Counted from the stretch's first letter, positions 1 through 6,605 are shown. The stretch is DNA of 7,516 nucleotides from Gammaproteobacteria bacterium (GCA_008080925.1 VMDJ01000010.1:1-7516); one strand, 5' to 3'. The notes: generated from the sequence alone by a model not told the origin. Numbers and translations are program-made.

Positions 1-221
1 AAATCTTCATCGCTTGGCTCGCCATCAAGTTGGCCAATTAACGCACGTCTTGTCAGACGTTCGACACCGTTACCCACCCAATCACGCACTTTCGCTTCTC
101 CATGCGGCTCGCGACCGAGTGCTTTCATCATCTCATCGACGCAATACGCCAGATCCGGCACGCTATCAACCAAGGTGCCATCCACATCAATTAGGATCAT
201 TTTGGGTTTACGTACGGCCAT
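1..221 (-). CDS. gph: Phosphoglycolate phosphatase, N-terminal 73 codons (partial, runs off left edge)
   Basis: Reading the minus strand from the ATG at 221 gives an open frame of 73 codons that leaves the window at position 1. It begins MAVRKPKMILIDVDGTLVDS. DVDGTLVDS (residues 12-20) is HAD-superfamily motif I, with the nucleophile Asp12 and the acid/base Asp14. The following VPDLA and the WVGNGVERL stretch (about residues 48-56) are typical of Gph, which hydrolyses 2-phosphoglycolate to glycolate in the cytoplasm. HAD motifs II-IV lie outside the window. A second in-frame ATG (codon 8) would still keep motif I, so the start is not certain; neither start has a strong Shine-Dalgarno sequence, with only a GAG upstream of the first. 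The gene follows rpe on the same strand, as is common in gammaproteobacteria, but a terminator separates the two. Other HAD phosphatases are possible but fit less well. Confidence 0.9.
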   Translation of the reverse strand, partial: MAVRKPKMILIDVDGTLVDSVPDLAYCVDEMMKALGREPHGEAKVRDWVGNGVERLTRRALIGQLDGEPSDED

Positions 222-245
222 GAAAATCTCGGTGGTTTGATCAAT

Positions 246-273
246 AAAAAAGGCGAGTCTACCCGACTCGCCT
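246..273 (-). terminator. Rho-independent terminator after rpe, just before gph
   Basis: On the minus strand a perfect 9-bp GC-rich stem, AGGCGAGTC / GACTCGCCT (273-265 paired with 259-251), encloses a 5-nt loop. It runs straight into six T residues (251-246, the first being the last base of the stem). This is the textbook form of an intrinsic terminator for minus-strand transcripts. It lies 26 nt after the rpe stop codon, and only about 24 nt remain between its T-run and the gph ATG. On the plus strand the A-run precedes the stem, so it would not terminate in that direction. Confidence 0.9.
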
Positions 274-299
274 CTGGATTTTCCCGCTTTTTCGTCGGT

Positions 300-986
300 T
301 TAGGCGTTTGCCAGTTCCGCGCGGAATGTCTTCACGATGCTGTCGTACTTGTTCGCATCCGACTCGTTACGACCACCGAAGATGCCCGAACCTGATACGA
401 AGGTATCTGCACCCGCTGCGGCGATAGCTGCAATGTTGTCGGCTTTTACACCGCCGTCGATTTCCAAACGGATATCACGACCTGAGGCATCGATGATCTT
501 GCGCGCTTCTTTCAGCTTATCGAGTGCTGAAGGAATGAAGCTTTGACCACCAAAACCTGGGTTAACTGACATCAATAGAATCATGTCGATCTTATCGATC
601 ACGTAATCCAGGTATGACAGTGGCGTTGCTGGGTTGAATACCAAGCCGGCTTTACAGCCTTCGCTTTCGATCAACTGCAAAGTGCGGTCGATATGATCAG
701 ACGCTTCTGGGTGGAAGGTGATGTAGGTTGCACCGGCCTGTGCGAAGTCACCCACGATACGATCGACTGGGCTCACCATAAGATGCACATCAATCGGTGC
801 GGTGATGCCGTGCTTGCGCAATGCGTCACACACCAAAGGACCAATGGTCAGGTTTGGTACGTAGTGGTTGTCCATCACGTCGAAGTGAATGATGTCGCAA
901 CCTGATGCCAACACGTTGTCACATTCTTCACCGAGTTTGGCGAAGTCTGCAGATAGGATTGATGGGGCGAGTGCGTAATCAGCCAT
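300..986 (-). CDS. rpe: Ribulose-phosphate 3-epimerase
   Basis: Encodes a complete 228-residue protein, the usual length for Rpe, which interconverts D-ribulose 5-phosphate and D-xylulose 5-phosphate in the pentose phosphate pathway. It is a cytoplasmic TIM-barrel metalloenzyme. Family signatures appear in order: APSILSADF (7-15, with Ser9), HFDVMDNHYVPN (34-45, with metal ligand His34 and catalytic Asp36), DVHLMV (66-71, with His68), MSVNPGFGGQ (139-148), LEIDGGV (174-180, with catalytic Asp177) and the phosphate-binding VSGSGIFG (197-204). All expected catalytic and metal residues are present. The ATG at 986 is preceded by GGAG with a 7-nt spacing (994-997). The next gene on the strand is gph, beyond a terminator. 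No convincing sigma70 promoter was found upstream in the divergent gap. Confidence 0.97.
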   Translation of the reverse strand: MADYALAPSILSADFAKLGEECDNVLASGCDIIHFDVMDNHYVPNLTIGPLVCDALRKHGITAPIDVHLMVSPVDRIVGDFAQAGATYITFHPEASDHIDRTLQLIESEGCKAGLVFNPATPLSYLDYVIDKIDMILLMSVNPGFGGQSFIPSALDKLKEARKIIDASGRDIRLEIDGGVKADNIAAIAAAGADTFVSGSGIFGGRNESDANKYDSIVKTFRAELANA

Positions 987-993
987 GCGTTTG

Positions 994-997
994 CTCC
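994..997 (-). promoter_or_regulatory. Ribosome binding site of rpe
   Basis: GGAG on the minus strand, 7 nt before the rpe ATG. It supports the start at 986, which also matches the normal N-terminus of the family. Confidence 0.75.
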
Positions 998-1000
998 ATG

Positions 1001-1062
1001 CCGGAATTGTCCGGAAAAATTTGGGTTCTTTTTGCTCAAAAAAGAGCGCTTAATACGTTAAG
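1001..1062. repeat. Cluster of three short inverted repeats in the divergent rpe / hydrolase gap
   Basis: The 134-bp gap between the rpe start and the plus-strand hydrolase start holds three dyads in 62 bp: CCGGA-attg-TCCGG (1001-1014), GCTC-aaaaaa-GAGC (1034-1047) and CTTAA-tacg-TTAAG (1049-1062). None is followed by a T-run that would make it a terminator on either strand. They could be protein-binding sites for the divergent promoters or simply chance; short dyads of 4-5 bp are common. No good -35/-10 pair was recognised here in either direction. Confidence 0.3.
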
Positions 1063-1109
1063 TCGCGCCACTCTACCGGAAAGCGATCCTTATTACAGCC
1101 ACCCCCTTT

Positions 1110-1114
1110 GGGAG
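1110..1114 (+). promoter_or_regulatory. Ribosome binding site deciding the hydrolase start
   Basis: GGGAG with a 6-nt spacing to the ATG at 1121. This decides the start against the much longer open frame that begins inside the antisense of rpe. Confidence 0.75.
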
Positions 1115-1120
1115 ATATCT

Positions 1121-1891
1121 ATGTCACTGAAAACACATGTTTTTCTTGGTTTAAGCTTGTTTTGTGGTGCGCTTTTCGCCGCACCTGACTATGCGCGTGA
1201 GACGCGTATCGTGAATCAGATCGCTGATGCGATTATGGATGGTGAGATTGTGCAGCTGAATGATGGCGAGCGCGATTTCATGGGCATCTTCACTGAAAAC
1301 CAAGCGGATCAGCGCAAAGGTGCGGTTTTAGTCCTGCACGGCAAAGGCGCCAATGCCGACTGGATGGACGTGGTGCAGCCGTTGCGTGTGCGCCTGACTG
1401 AAGCAGGTTGGGACACGTTATCGCTACAGTTACCGGTTGAATCAGCAGAGGCACCGGATAGCGCATGGCTACCGTTGGTTGAACCTGCAGCAGCTCGCAT
1501 CGCGGCAGGGATTGTTGAGCTAGAAACCCGTGGTCACGATCGCATCATGGTGGTGTCGCACAGCTTTGGCTCGCGTATGGCAGCACATTATTTAGCGCAA
1601 GGCGCGCCAGGCACGGTGAAAGGTTATGTCTCGGTGGGTATGAGTTTGGATATGAAGAATCCTAACGATGCGAACCTGAGCAACCTGAGCAAGATTGATC
1701 TGCCGATGTTGGATCTGTTCGGTTCACGTGATTTACCCGGCGTTTTGCAAAGCAATGATTTGCGCGCGAAAGCTGCCAGGCATAACAAGGGATATGCACA
1801 ACAAGAAGTGGCGAGAGCCGATCACTTCTTTGCGGGTCAAAGCGATGATCTGCTAGCCGCTGTGAATGCGTGGTTAGATGCGCAGCCTTAA
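1121..1891 (+). CDS. Exported alpha/beta-hydrolase-fold protein, DUF3530-like
   Basis: Encodes 256 residues. The first 20 or so (MSLKTHVFLGLSLFCGALFA) form a signal peptide: a short charged start, a hydrophobic core and a probable cleavage site at LFA-APDY, so the product is probably periplasmic. The mature part reads as an alpha/beta hydrolase: VLVLHGKGAN (69-78, near the oxyanion hole), nucleophile elbow SHSFGS with Ser148, then LFGSRD with Asp204 and ADHFF with His235 as the likely triad. Spacing and style match DUF3530-type proteins; substrate and role are unknown. The frame is open upstream to 905, but that would overlap rpe. The ATG at 1121 has GGGAG 6 nt upstream (1110-1114) and begins the signal peptide, so it is preferred. 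It diverges from rpe and converges with the SPOR gene, overlapping its stop. An esterase of another family is possible. Confidence 0.8.
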   Translation: MSLKTHVFLGLSLFCGALFAAPDYARETRIVNQIADAIMDGEIVQLNDGERDFMGIFTENQADQRKGAVLVLHGKGANADWMDVVQPLRVRLTEAGWDTLSLQLPVESAEAPDSAWLPLVEPAAARIAAGIVELETRGHDRIMVVSHSFGSRMAAHYLAQGAPGTVKGYVSVGMSLDMKNPNDANLSNLSKIDLPMLDLFGSRDLPGVLQSNDLRAKAARHNKGYAQQEVARADHFFAGQSDDLLAAVNAWLDAQP

Positions 1892-2457
1892 CGCGAGATT
1901 TTGACAAACATGCCTTTATAGCCACCTTTCTTTAGCTGGCTTAAAAGGCTATTCGCTTTCGACTGCCCTAAGACTGGGGTAGTCGAAACGCGATATCGCA
2001 CACCATCATCCAGTGAGGCTTCACTGATGGTTGATTCAATGCCCAACAATGCCACTTCGGCTTGAATACGTTCGGCATCGGCACGTTTGCTTAATGAGGC
2101 GATCTGCACCACGAAACGCGAGGTCGCATCCGTATCGCGCGAAGCACGTAACTCAAACTTTTCATCAGGCACCACCACTTCACGCTGACTGAGGTCTTTA
2201 AAGAAGGTGAAGCGGGTTTCAGGTTTTTCAGGTTGGATCTTTTTGGGCGGGCCAACAGGCTTTGCGACTTCGCGCGGCTTACGTTCAGGTTCAGCACCCA
2301 CCCACTCTGGCGCATTCGCCGGTGGTTGCATCTTTAACCAGAACAAACCCATCACAAACACACCCAACAAAAACGCGACCGCTGCCCAAACAAAGGGAGA
2401 GGATGATTTTTTCGCCGGTGCGCGACGAGGTGAGACGTGTTTGTAATCGCGTGGCAT
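1888..2457 (-). CDS. SPOR-domain inner-membrane protein (FtsN-like)
   Basis: Encodes 189 residues. A basic cytoplasmic tail (about 1-20, rich in Arg/Lys/Ser) leads into one transmembrane segment (about 22-41, FVWAAVAFLLGVFVMGLFWL). A Pro/Lys/Glu-rich periplasmic linker (about 44-85) follows, then a C-terminal SPOR domain (about 113-188) starting RFVVQIASLSKRADAERI and containing RYRVSTTPVL. SPOR domains bind peptidoglycan lacking stem peptides at division sites, and this bitopic layout is that of FtsN and its relatives. A SPOR protein directly after argS is a recurrent gammaproteobacterial arrangement, so this may be the local FtsN, but a gene name cannot be fixed without the rest of the genome. 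The start lies 3 nt after the argS stop, in the same frame; there is no properly spaced Shine-Dalgarno, suggesting translational coupling. Its stop overlaps that of the convergent hydrolase gene. Confidence 0.9.
   Translation of the reverse strand: MPRDYKHVSPRRAPAKKSSSPFVWAAVAFLLGVFVMGLFWLKMQPPANAPEWVGAEPERKPREVAKPVGPPKKIQPEKPETRFTFFKDLSQREVVVPDEKFELRASRDTDATSRFVVQIASLSKRADAERIQAEVALLGIESTISEASLDDGVRYRVSTTPVLGQSKANSLLSQLKKGGYKGMFVKISR
1957..1988 (+). repeat. Strong 12-bp inverted repeat at the convergent gene ends
   Basis: TTTCGACTGCCC (1957-1968) and GGGTAGTCGAAA (1977-1988) pair over 12 positions with an 8-nt loop. Read as plus-strand RNA the only imperfection is one G-U wobble; on the minus strand it becomes an A-C mismatch, so the structure favours plus-strand transcripts. 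It lies 65 nt past the hydrolase stop, inside the SPOR-domain coding region. No T-run follows, so it is not a standard intrinsic terminator. The perfect 10-bp palindrome GCGATATCGC follows at 1990-1999. A role in 3'-end protection or termination of the hydrolase mRNA is inference. Confidence 0.55.
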
Positions 2458-2460
2458 GCC

Positions 2461-4221
2461 TTACATTTTTTCAGGTGCGCTGATACCGATCAGTTTAAGA
2501 CCATTGAGCAACACTTGTCGCGTTGCGGTGATCAATTTTAAACGTGCATCGGTGAGATTGCTGTCATCCACTAAGAATTGATGCGCGTTGTAATAACTGT
2601 GTAACTCATTTGCCAGTTCACGGAGGTAATGGGTCAGCTGATGTGGCTCTGAGTTAAGTGCGGCGTTTTGCAGTACTTCAGGATAACGCGCCAAGGTTTT
2701 CATCATGCTTTGTTCGTGCGATTCAGTGAGCAACTCAAGATGCGTGTTGCCATCGCTTAGCTGCGTGTTCACACCCTTCTCACTCGCCTGACGGAACACC
2801 GAACAGATACGCGCATGGGCGTATTGCACGTAATAGACCGGGTTCTCATTGGATTGTGAGCGTGCAAGATCTAAATCGAAATCCAGATGTTGTTCGCACT
2901 TACGCATGATGTAAAAGAAACGCGCTGCATCCGTGCCAACGTCTTTACGTAACTCGCGCAGGGTGACGAACTCACCTGAACGGGTCGACATCTGTTTACG
3001 CTCACCACCTTCATACAAGATCGCAAACTGAACTAACAACACATCGAGTTGCTCTGGGTTGCCACCCATCGCTTGGATCGCGGCTTTGACACGTGGCACA
3101 TAGCCATGATGGTCAGCACCCCATACATCAATCACGCGATCGTAACCGCGCTCAAACTTTTCTAGGTGATACGCAATGTCAGAAGCAAAGTAAGTGGTCT
3201 GTCCGTTATCACGCACCACCACACGATCTTTCTCATCGCCAAAGTCGGTCGATTTAAACCACCAAGCGCCACCTTTTTCATAGAGGTGGCCAGCCGCTTT
3301 TAGCTTTTCGATAATCGCTTCGACTTTGCCTGACTCAACCAGTGAACGCTCGGAATACCAGTTCTCGTAACGCACACCAAACAAGCCTAAGTCATCACGG
3401 ATGTCATCTAAGATGACATTGAGGCCTAGATCAAACACCTCGCGGTAGCCCTCTTTACCGAGTAAGGCTTTCGCACGATCGATCAAGGCATCGATATGTT
3501 CTTCTTTATCACCACCGGCAGGTTCATCGGCAGGGATATCCGCAAACACCTCGTTGCTGGCAAAGCGAATCGCATCGCCTTTTTCACGGTGTAAGGTCGC
3601 GGCGATATCCCACACATAGTCACCTTTGTAACCATTGCTTGGGAAGCTGAGCTCTTCACCCGCTAGCTCGAGGTAACGCAGCCAGACTGACGTACCGAGG
3701 ATATCCATCTGACGACCGGCATCGTTGACGTAGTACTCGCGATCGACATCAAAGCCGACGGCTTCGAGTAGATCAGCGACAACCGAACCGTAAGCCGCAC
3801 CGCGACCATGACCGACATGCAGTGGGCCAGTTGGATTTGCCGAGACAAACTCGACTTGAACTTTTTTCTGCTCACCCACGTTTGAGCGACCGAATTGCTC
3901 ACCTTCACTCAAGATGCGCTCAACGATGGCACTTTGTGCATCGCTTGCGACACGGAAGTTAATAAAACCCGGGCCGGCGATCGAGACCTCTGAAATGAAA
4001 TCCGCTGAAGGCATGGCCGCGATCAGTTGCTCAGCGAGCTGACGCGGATTCATGCCCGCCGCTTTGCTGTTAACCATCGCGGCATTGGTGGCGAAATCAC
4101 CGTGCTCTGGATCACGCGCACGCTCGATCACTGGAGGTCGCACAGCATCCGCTGCCAACACCCCTTGGTCGACTAACGATTGGAGCGCGCTTTCAACAAG
4201 TTGAGCAATTTCGGTTTTCAT
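2461..4221 (-). CDS. argS: Arginyl-tRNA synthetase
   Basis: Encodes a complete 586-residue class I aminoacyl-tRNA synthetase, close to the usual length. It charges tRNA-Arg with arginine using ATP in the cytoplasm. An N-terminal ArgRS-specific additional domain (about 1-90) is followed by the catalytic Rossmann domain with EFVSANPTGPLHVGHGRG, whose HVGH (135-138) is the HIGH signature. GADHHGY (368-374) follows, and KQMSTRSG (409-416) stands in the KMSKS position. The C-terminal DALR-type anticodon-binding domain ends with the characteristic GISAPEKM. The start at 4221 has only a weak AAGG 10 nt upstream. The gene follows priA after 67 nt with no terminator visible, and the SPOR gene follows its stop by 3 nt, so priA-argS-SPOR is a probable operon. 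An internal promoter in the priA-argS gap is possible. Confidence 0.98.
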   Translation of the reverse strand: MKTEIAQLVESALQSLVDQGVLAADAVRPPVIERARDPEHGDFATNAAMVNSKAAGMNPRQLAEQLIAAMPSADFISEVSIAGPGFINFRVASDAQSAIVERILSEGEQFGRSNVGEQKKVQVEFVSANPTGPLHVGHGRGAAYGSVVADLLEAVGFDVDREYYVNDAGRQMDILGTSVWLRYLELAGEELSFPSNGYKGDYVWDIAATLHREKGDAIRFASNEVFADIPADEPAGGDKEEHIDALIDRAKALLGKEGYREVFDLGLNVILDDIRDDLGLFGVRYENWYSERSLVESGKVEAIIEKLKAAGHLYEKGGAWWFKSTDFGDEKDRVVVRDNGQTTYFASDIAYHLEKFERGYDRVIDVWGADHHGYVPRVKAAIQAMGGNPEQLDVLLVQFAILYEGGERKQMSTRSGEFVTLRELRKDVGTDAARFFYIMRKCEQHLDFDLDLARSQSNENPVYYVQYAHARICSVFRQASEKGVNTQLSDGNTHLELLTESHEQSMMKTLARYPEVLQNAALNSEPHQLTHYLRELANELHSYYNAHQFLVDDSNLTDARLKLITATRQVLLNGLKLIGISAPEKM

Positions 4222-4249
4222 GGTGGTTTCGCCTTAAAGAAGGGCGCGA

Positions 4250-4258
4250 AGCATAACA
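4250..4258 (-). promoter_or_regulatory. Tentative extended -10 element for argS
   Basis: In the 67-bp priA-argS gap the minus strand reads TGTTATGCT, an extended -10 (TGn plus a hexamer matching TATAAT at 4 of 6). A start about 7 nt downstream would leave a leader of roughly 20 nt. No matching -35 was found at 17-18 bp, so support is weak. If real, it would let argS be expressed apart from priA. Confidence 0.25.
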
Positions 4259-4288
4259 AACTGCCCAACTGACATCATTAGATAGTGA

Positions 4289-6490
4289 TCAAAAATGATC
4301 GGCGGGATCGACATCCAAGCTCCAGCGGACTGAACGGGCGAGTTTAGACTCGGCCAAATACATCTCGAGCTGTGACAAAAAGCCGTGCAGTGCTTCGCGC
4401 GAGCTCGACTGAATCAGCAAATGTCCTCGGTATCGACCGATGCGTCGCGTCATCGGTGCTGGCACCGGCCCCCAAAAACTCACCGACTGATCGGTGTGCG
4501 CTTTGCCCCACTGGGTGACCTTATTCAAAAACTGCATCGTCGGGTCCATTTTGTTCGCTTCGGCGCGCAGCAATACGTGATGCGAGATCGGTGGGTAGTC
4601 CGCCTCAAGTCGTTCTTGCAACGCCGCTTGGGCAAACGCTTCGTAACCGTGGTTCACCAAGGTCTGCAACAACAGATGATCGGGATAGCGTGTTTGGATC
4701 AAGACACGACCGGGCAGCTCACCGCGCCCTGCACGACCGGCCACCTGCATGAGTAACTGTGCCATCCGTTCGGTAGCGCGATAGTCAGCACTGAACAAAC
4801 CGCTATCCGCATCGAGTACCACCACCAAGGTCACCTTTGGAAAGTGATGCCCTTTAGCGAGCATCTGCGTACCCACCAAGAGTGCTGCATCCGCTTGATG
4901 CACTGAGTCGAGTAGCTTTTCGAGTGCGCCACGCTTTGCTGCTGCATCACGATCGACGCGCACGAGCGGTATATCGTTAAAGCGAGCCTGTAATGACTGA
5001 TCGAGTTGCTCGGTTCCTTGACCTAAAGGATGCAAATCGTGCTCACCACAGCTTGGACACTTTTGCGGCAAGGCTTGCTGCGAGCCACAGTGGTGACACC
5101 ACAAACGATGTGCCGCTTGATGCACTGTTTGACGCGCATCACACCGCGGGCAATCCGATGTCCAACCACAGCTATAACAGGCCAGCACCGGTGCAAAACC
5201 CCGTCGGTTTAAAAACACCATGACCTGCTCGCCTTTGTTAAGCGTCGCTTGAATTTCATCAATCACTGGCAGTGCCAAGCCGTTTTGCACTGGCTGATCA
5301 CGTAGATCGACTAAGTGCATTGAAGGTGGCTTTGAACTGCCCGCACGTTGGTTTAATAACAGACGTTGATAACGCCCTTGCTCAACATTGCGTAACGATT
5401 CTAGCGATGGCGTTGCAGAACCTAACACCACCGGACATTTTGCTCGAGATGCACGCACCACAGCTAAGTCACGCGCGGAATAACGGAAGCCTTCTTGTTG
5501 TTTAAACGAGGGGTCGTGTTCTTCATCAACCACAATTAAGCCAAGTTCTGCCATTGGATTCAGCATCAGTGAGCGTGTGCCGAGCACGACACGCGCCAAC
5601 CCTAAGCGAAGTCGCTGCCACGCGATCTCGCGCTCGGTATCTTTCATGCCTGAGTGCATCAACAACACCCCTTCACCGAGACGCTCGGCAAAGCGTTGTT
5701 GTAGTTGTGGTGTGAGGGCAATCTCTGGCACTAAGATCATTACGTTTTTATTGTGCGCGAGCACTTGCTCAGCTAATCGTAGATACACCTCGGTTTTACC
5801 CGAGCCTGTCACGCCCTGTAATAAAAAGGCCGCGTACTGATTAAGCTGTTGCGCAACCGCATCAACGGCCGCTTGCTGTTCTTCATTCAGCTGATGCGGC
5901 GAGCGCTGCGGTACGTACTCGCTTTTTATCGGCGCACTTTCTTTCAGCAGCAGATGTTGCGCATCAACCAATTTTTTAATCAGCGCTGACCCGGCATGTT
6001 GCTTAAGCGTGGTTTGCTCAACGCCGTGATCACCGTGTGCCGCAATCCACTCGACCAACTCACGTTGCTTATGTGCGCGCCCAAGTTGCTCAACAATACC
6101 TACGCTCTCGGCCGCTAAAAAATAACGTTGCTCAGCTAAGGGCAACGGTGCATTGGCTTTACGCAAGCGCAGCGGCAAAGCGGCTGTGACCACCTCGCCT
6201 ACAGGGTGATGATAGTAACTGGCTGCCCAACGCAGAAAGGCAAGGTGTGTTTGATCTAAGAGTGCTTCTGAATCAATCGGTGGTTCGACATGTTTGAGCT
6301 TATCGCTAGACACATCGGCACTTTGTACATGCTCCAAGACCACACCGAGCTTTTGCGTACGACCAAACGGCACCAAAACGCGCGCGCCCACCGGATAGGC
6401 CGCTGCTGTGAAGCGCTGATCAGGCAGGTAATCAAAAGCTTTAGGCAATGGCACAGGAATCGCCACGCGCAAGTAAGTGGTTTGGGACAT
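4289..6490 (-). CDS. priA: Primosomal protein N', replication-restart helicase PriA
   Basis: Encodes a complete 733-residue protein, nearly the length of E. coli PriA (732). PriA recognises stalled or repaired replication forks, unwinds the lagging-strand arm and starts primosome assembly for DnaB reloading. The N-terminal 3'-DNA-end-binding domain begins LRVAIPVPLPKAFDYL. The superfamily 2 helicase core has Walker A GVTGSGKT (226-233), DEEH (322-325), GSATPSLES (357-365) and the late motif QVAGRAGRG (582-590). Between the helicase lobes are eight Zn-binding cysteines as four CxxC pairs: C438/C441, C447/C450, C465/C468 and C478/C481. All are intact. The start matches the family N-terminus but has no visible Shine-Dalgarno sequence. 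argS follows after 67 nt, with a weak GATCA-TTTT-TGATC dyad around the stop but no terminator. Confidence 0.98.
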   Translation of the reverse strand: MSQTTYLRVAIPVPLPKAFDYLPDQRFTAAAYPVGARVLVPFGRTQKLGVVLEHVQSADVSSDKLKHVEPPIDSEALLDQTHLAFLRWAASYYHHPVGEVVTAALPLRLRKANAPLPLAEQRYFLAAESVGIVEQLGRAHKQRELVEWIAAHGDHGVEQTTLKQHAGSALIKKLVDAQHLLLKESAPIKSEYVPQRSPHQLNEEQQAAVDAVAQQLNQYAAFLLQGVTGSGKTEVYLRLAEQVLAHNKNVMILVPEIALTPQLQQRFAERLGEGVLLMHSGMKDTEREIAWQRLRLGLARVVLGTRSLMLNPMAELGLIVVDEEHDPSFKQQEGFRYSARDLAVVRASRAKCPVVLGSATPSLESLRNVEQGRYQRLLLNQRAGSSKPPSMHLVDLRDQPVQNGLALPVIDEIQATLNKGEQVMVFLNRRGFAPVLACYSCGWTSDCPRCDARQTVHQAAHRLWCHHCGSQQALPQKCPSCGEHDLHPLGQGTEQLDQSLQARFNDIPLVRVDRDAAAKRGALEKLLDSVHQADAALLVGTQMLAKGHHFPKVTLVVVLDADSGLFSADYRATERMAQLLMQVAGRAGRGELPGRVLIQTRYPDHLLLQTLVNHGYEAFAQAALQERLEADYPPISHHVLLRAEANKMDPTMQFLNKVTQWGKAHTDQSVSFWGPVPAPMTRRIGRYRGHLLIQSSSREALHGFLSQLEMYLAESKLARSVRWSLDVDPADHF

Positions 6491-6511
6491 ACGGCTATTG
6501 TACTGATGCTG

Positions 6512-6540
6512 ATCTTAGCTCGCGGGGTTTTGTCAGATAA
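6512..6540 (-). promoter_or_regulatory. Candidate sigma70 promoter for priA
   Basis: On the minus strand TTATCT (6540-6535, 3 of 6 to the -35 consensus) and TAAGAT (6517-6512, 4 of 6 to the -10) are separated by exactly 17 bp. Initiation near 6505 would give a leader of about 15 nt, fitting the lack of a ribosome binding site. A better -10 by sequence, TACAAT at 6502-6497, has no -35 and would lie almost on the start codon. Confidence 0.3.
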
Positions 6541-6547
6541 GTGTCAT

Positions 6548-6576
6548 TTGAACTCTGCGCCAAGCTGTGACATAAA
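6548..6576 (+). promoter_or_regulatory. Candidate sigma70 promoter for the HNH gene
   Basis: TTGAAC (6548-6553, first four bases match TTGACA) and CATAAA (6571-6576, 4 of 6) are 17 bp apart, and TGA directly before the -10 gives an extended -10 (TGn). Predicted initiation near 6583 leaves a leader of about 23 nt to the ATG at 6606 and only about 8 nt to the GTG at 6591. Its -35 lies 7 bp from that of the candidate priA promoter facing the other way. Confidence 0.5.
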
Positions 6577-6605
6577 CACGTAAACCGAAAGTGAGGACGC
6601 CCATC

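Noticed and set aside
14..223. Plus-strand 69-codon open frame
   Set aside because: It is antisense to gph, whose HAD motif I is unmistakable on the minus strand; the translation resembles nothing.
1001..1014. CCGGA-TCCGG dyad as a terminator
   Set aside because: The A/T run (1015-1019) is upstream of the stem for minus-strand transcripts and reads as A for plus-strand ones, so neither strand has a stem followed by a T-run.
1051..1056. TAATAC as a -10 box for the hydrolase gene
   Set aside because: It matches only 3 of 6 positions and no acceptable -35 lies 16-18 bp upstream.
905..1120. Upstream extension of the hydrolase open frame to 905
   Set aside because: It overlaps the rpe start on the opposite strand, and the ATG at 1121 has a good ribosome binding site and begins a signal peptide.
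4286..4300. GATCA-TTTT-TGATC dyad at the priA stop as a terminator
   Set aside because: The stem is 5 bp, AT-rich and has no T-run after it; read-through into argS is more likely.
4385..4756. Plus-strand 123-codon open frame
   Set aside because: It lies wholly antisense to conserved priA helicase and C-terminal sequence, with no ribosome binding site or recognisable protein features.
6566..6580. TGTGACATAAACACG as a CRP binding site
   Set aside because: Only the left half TGTGA fits; the right half does not match TCACA at the required spacing.
6591..6605. GTG at 6591 as the HNH start
   Set aside because: The ATG at 6606 has the better ribosome binding site (GAGG at 9 nt), and the predicted transcription start would leave only about 8 nt before the GTG.
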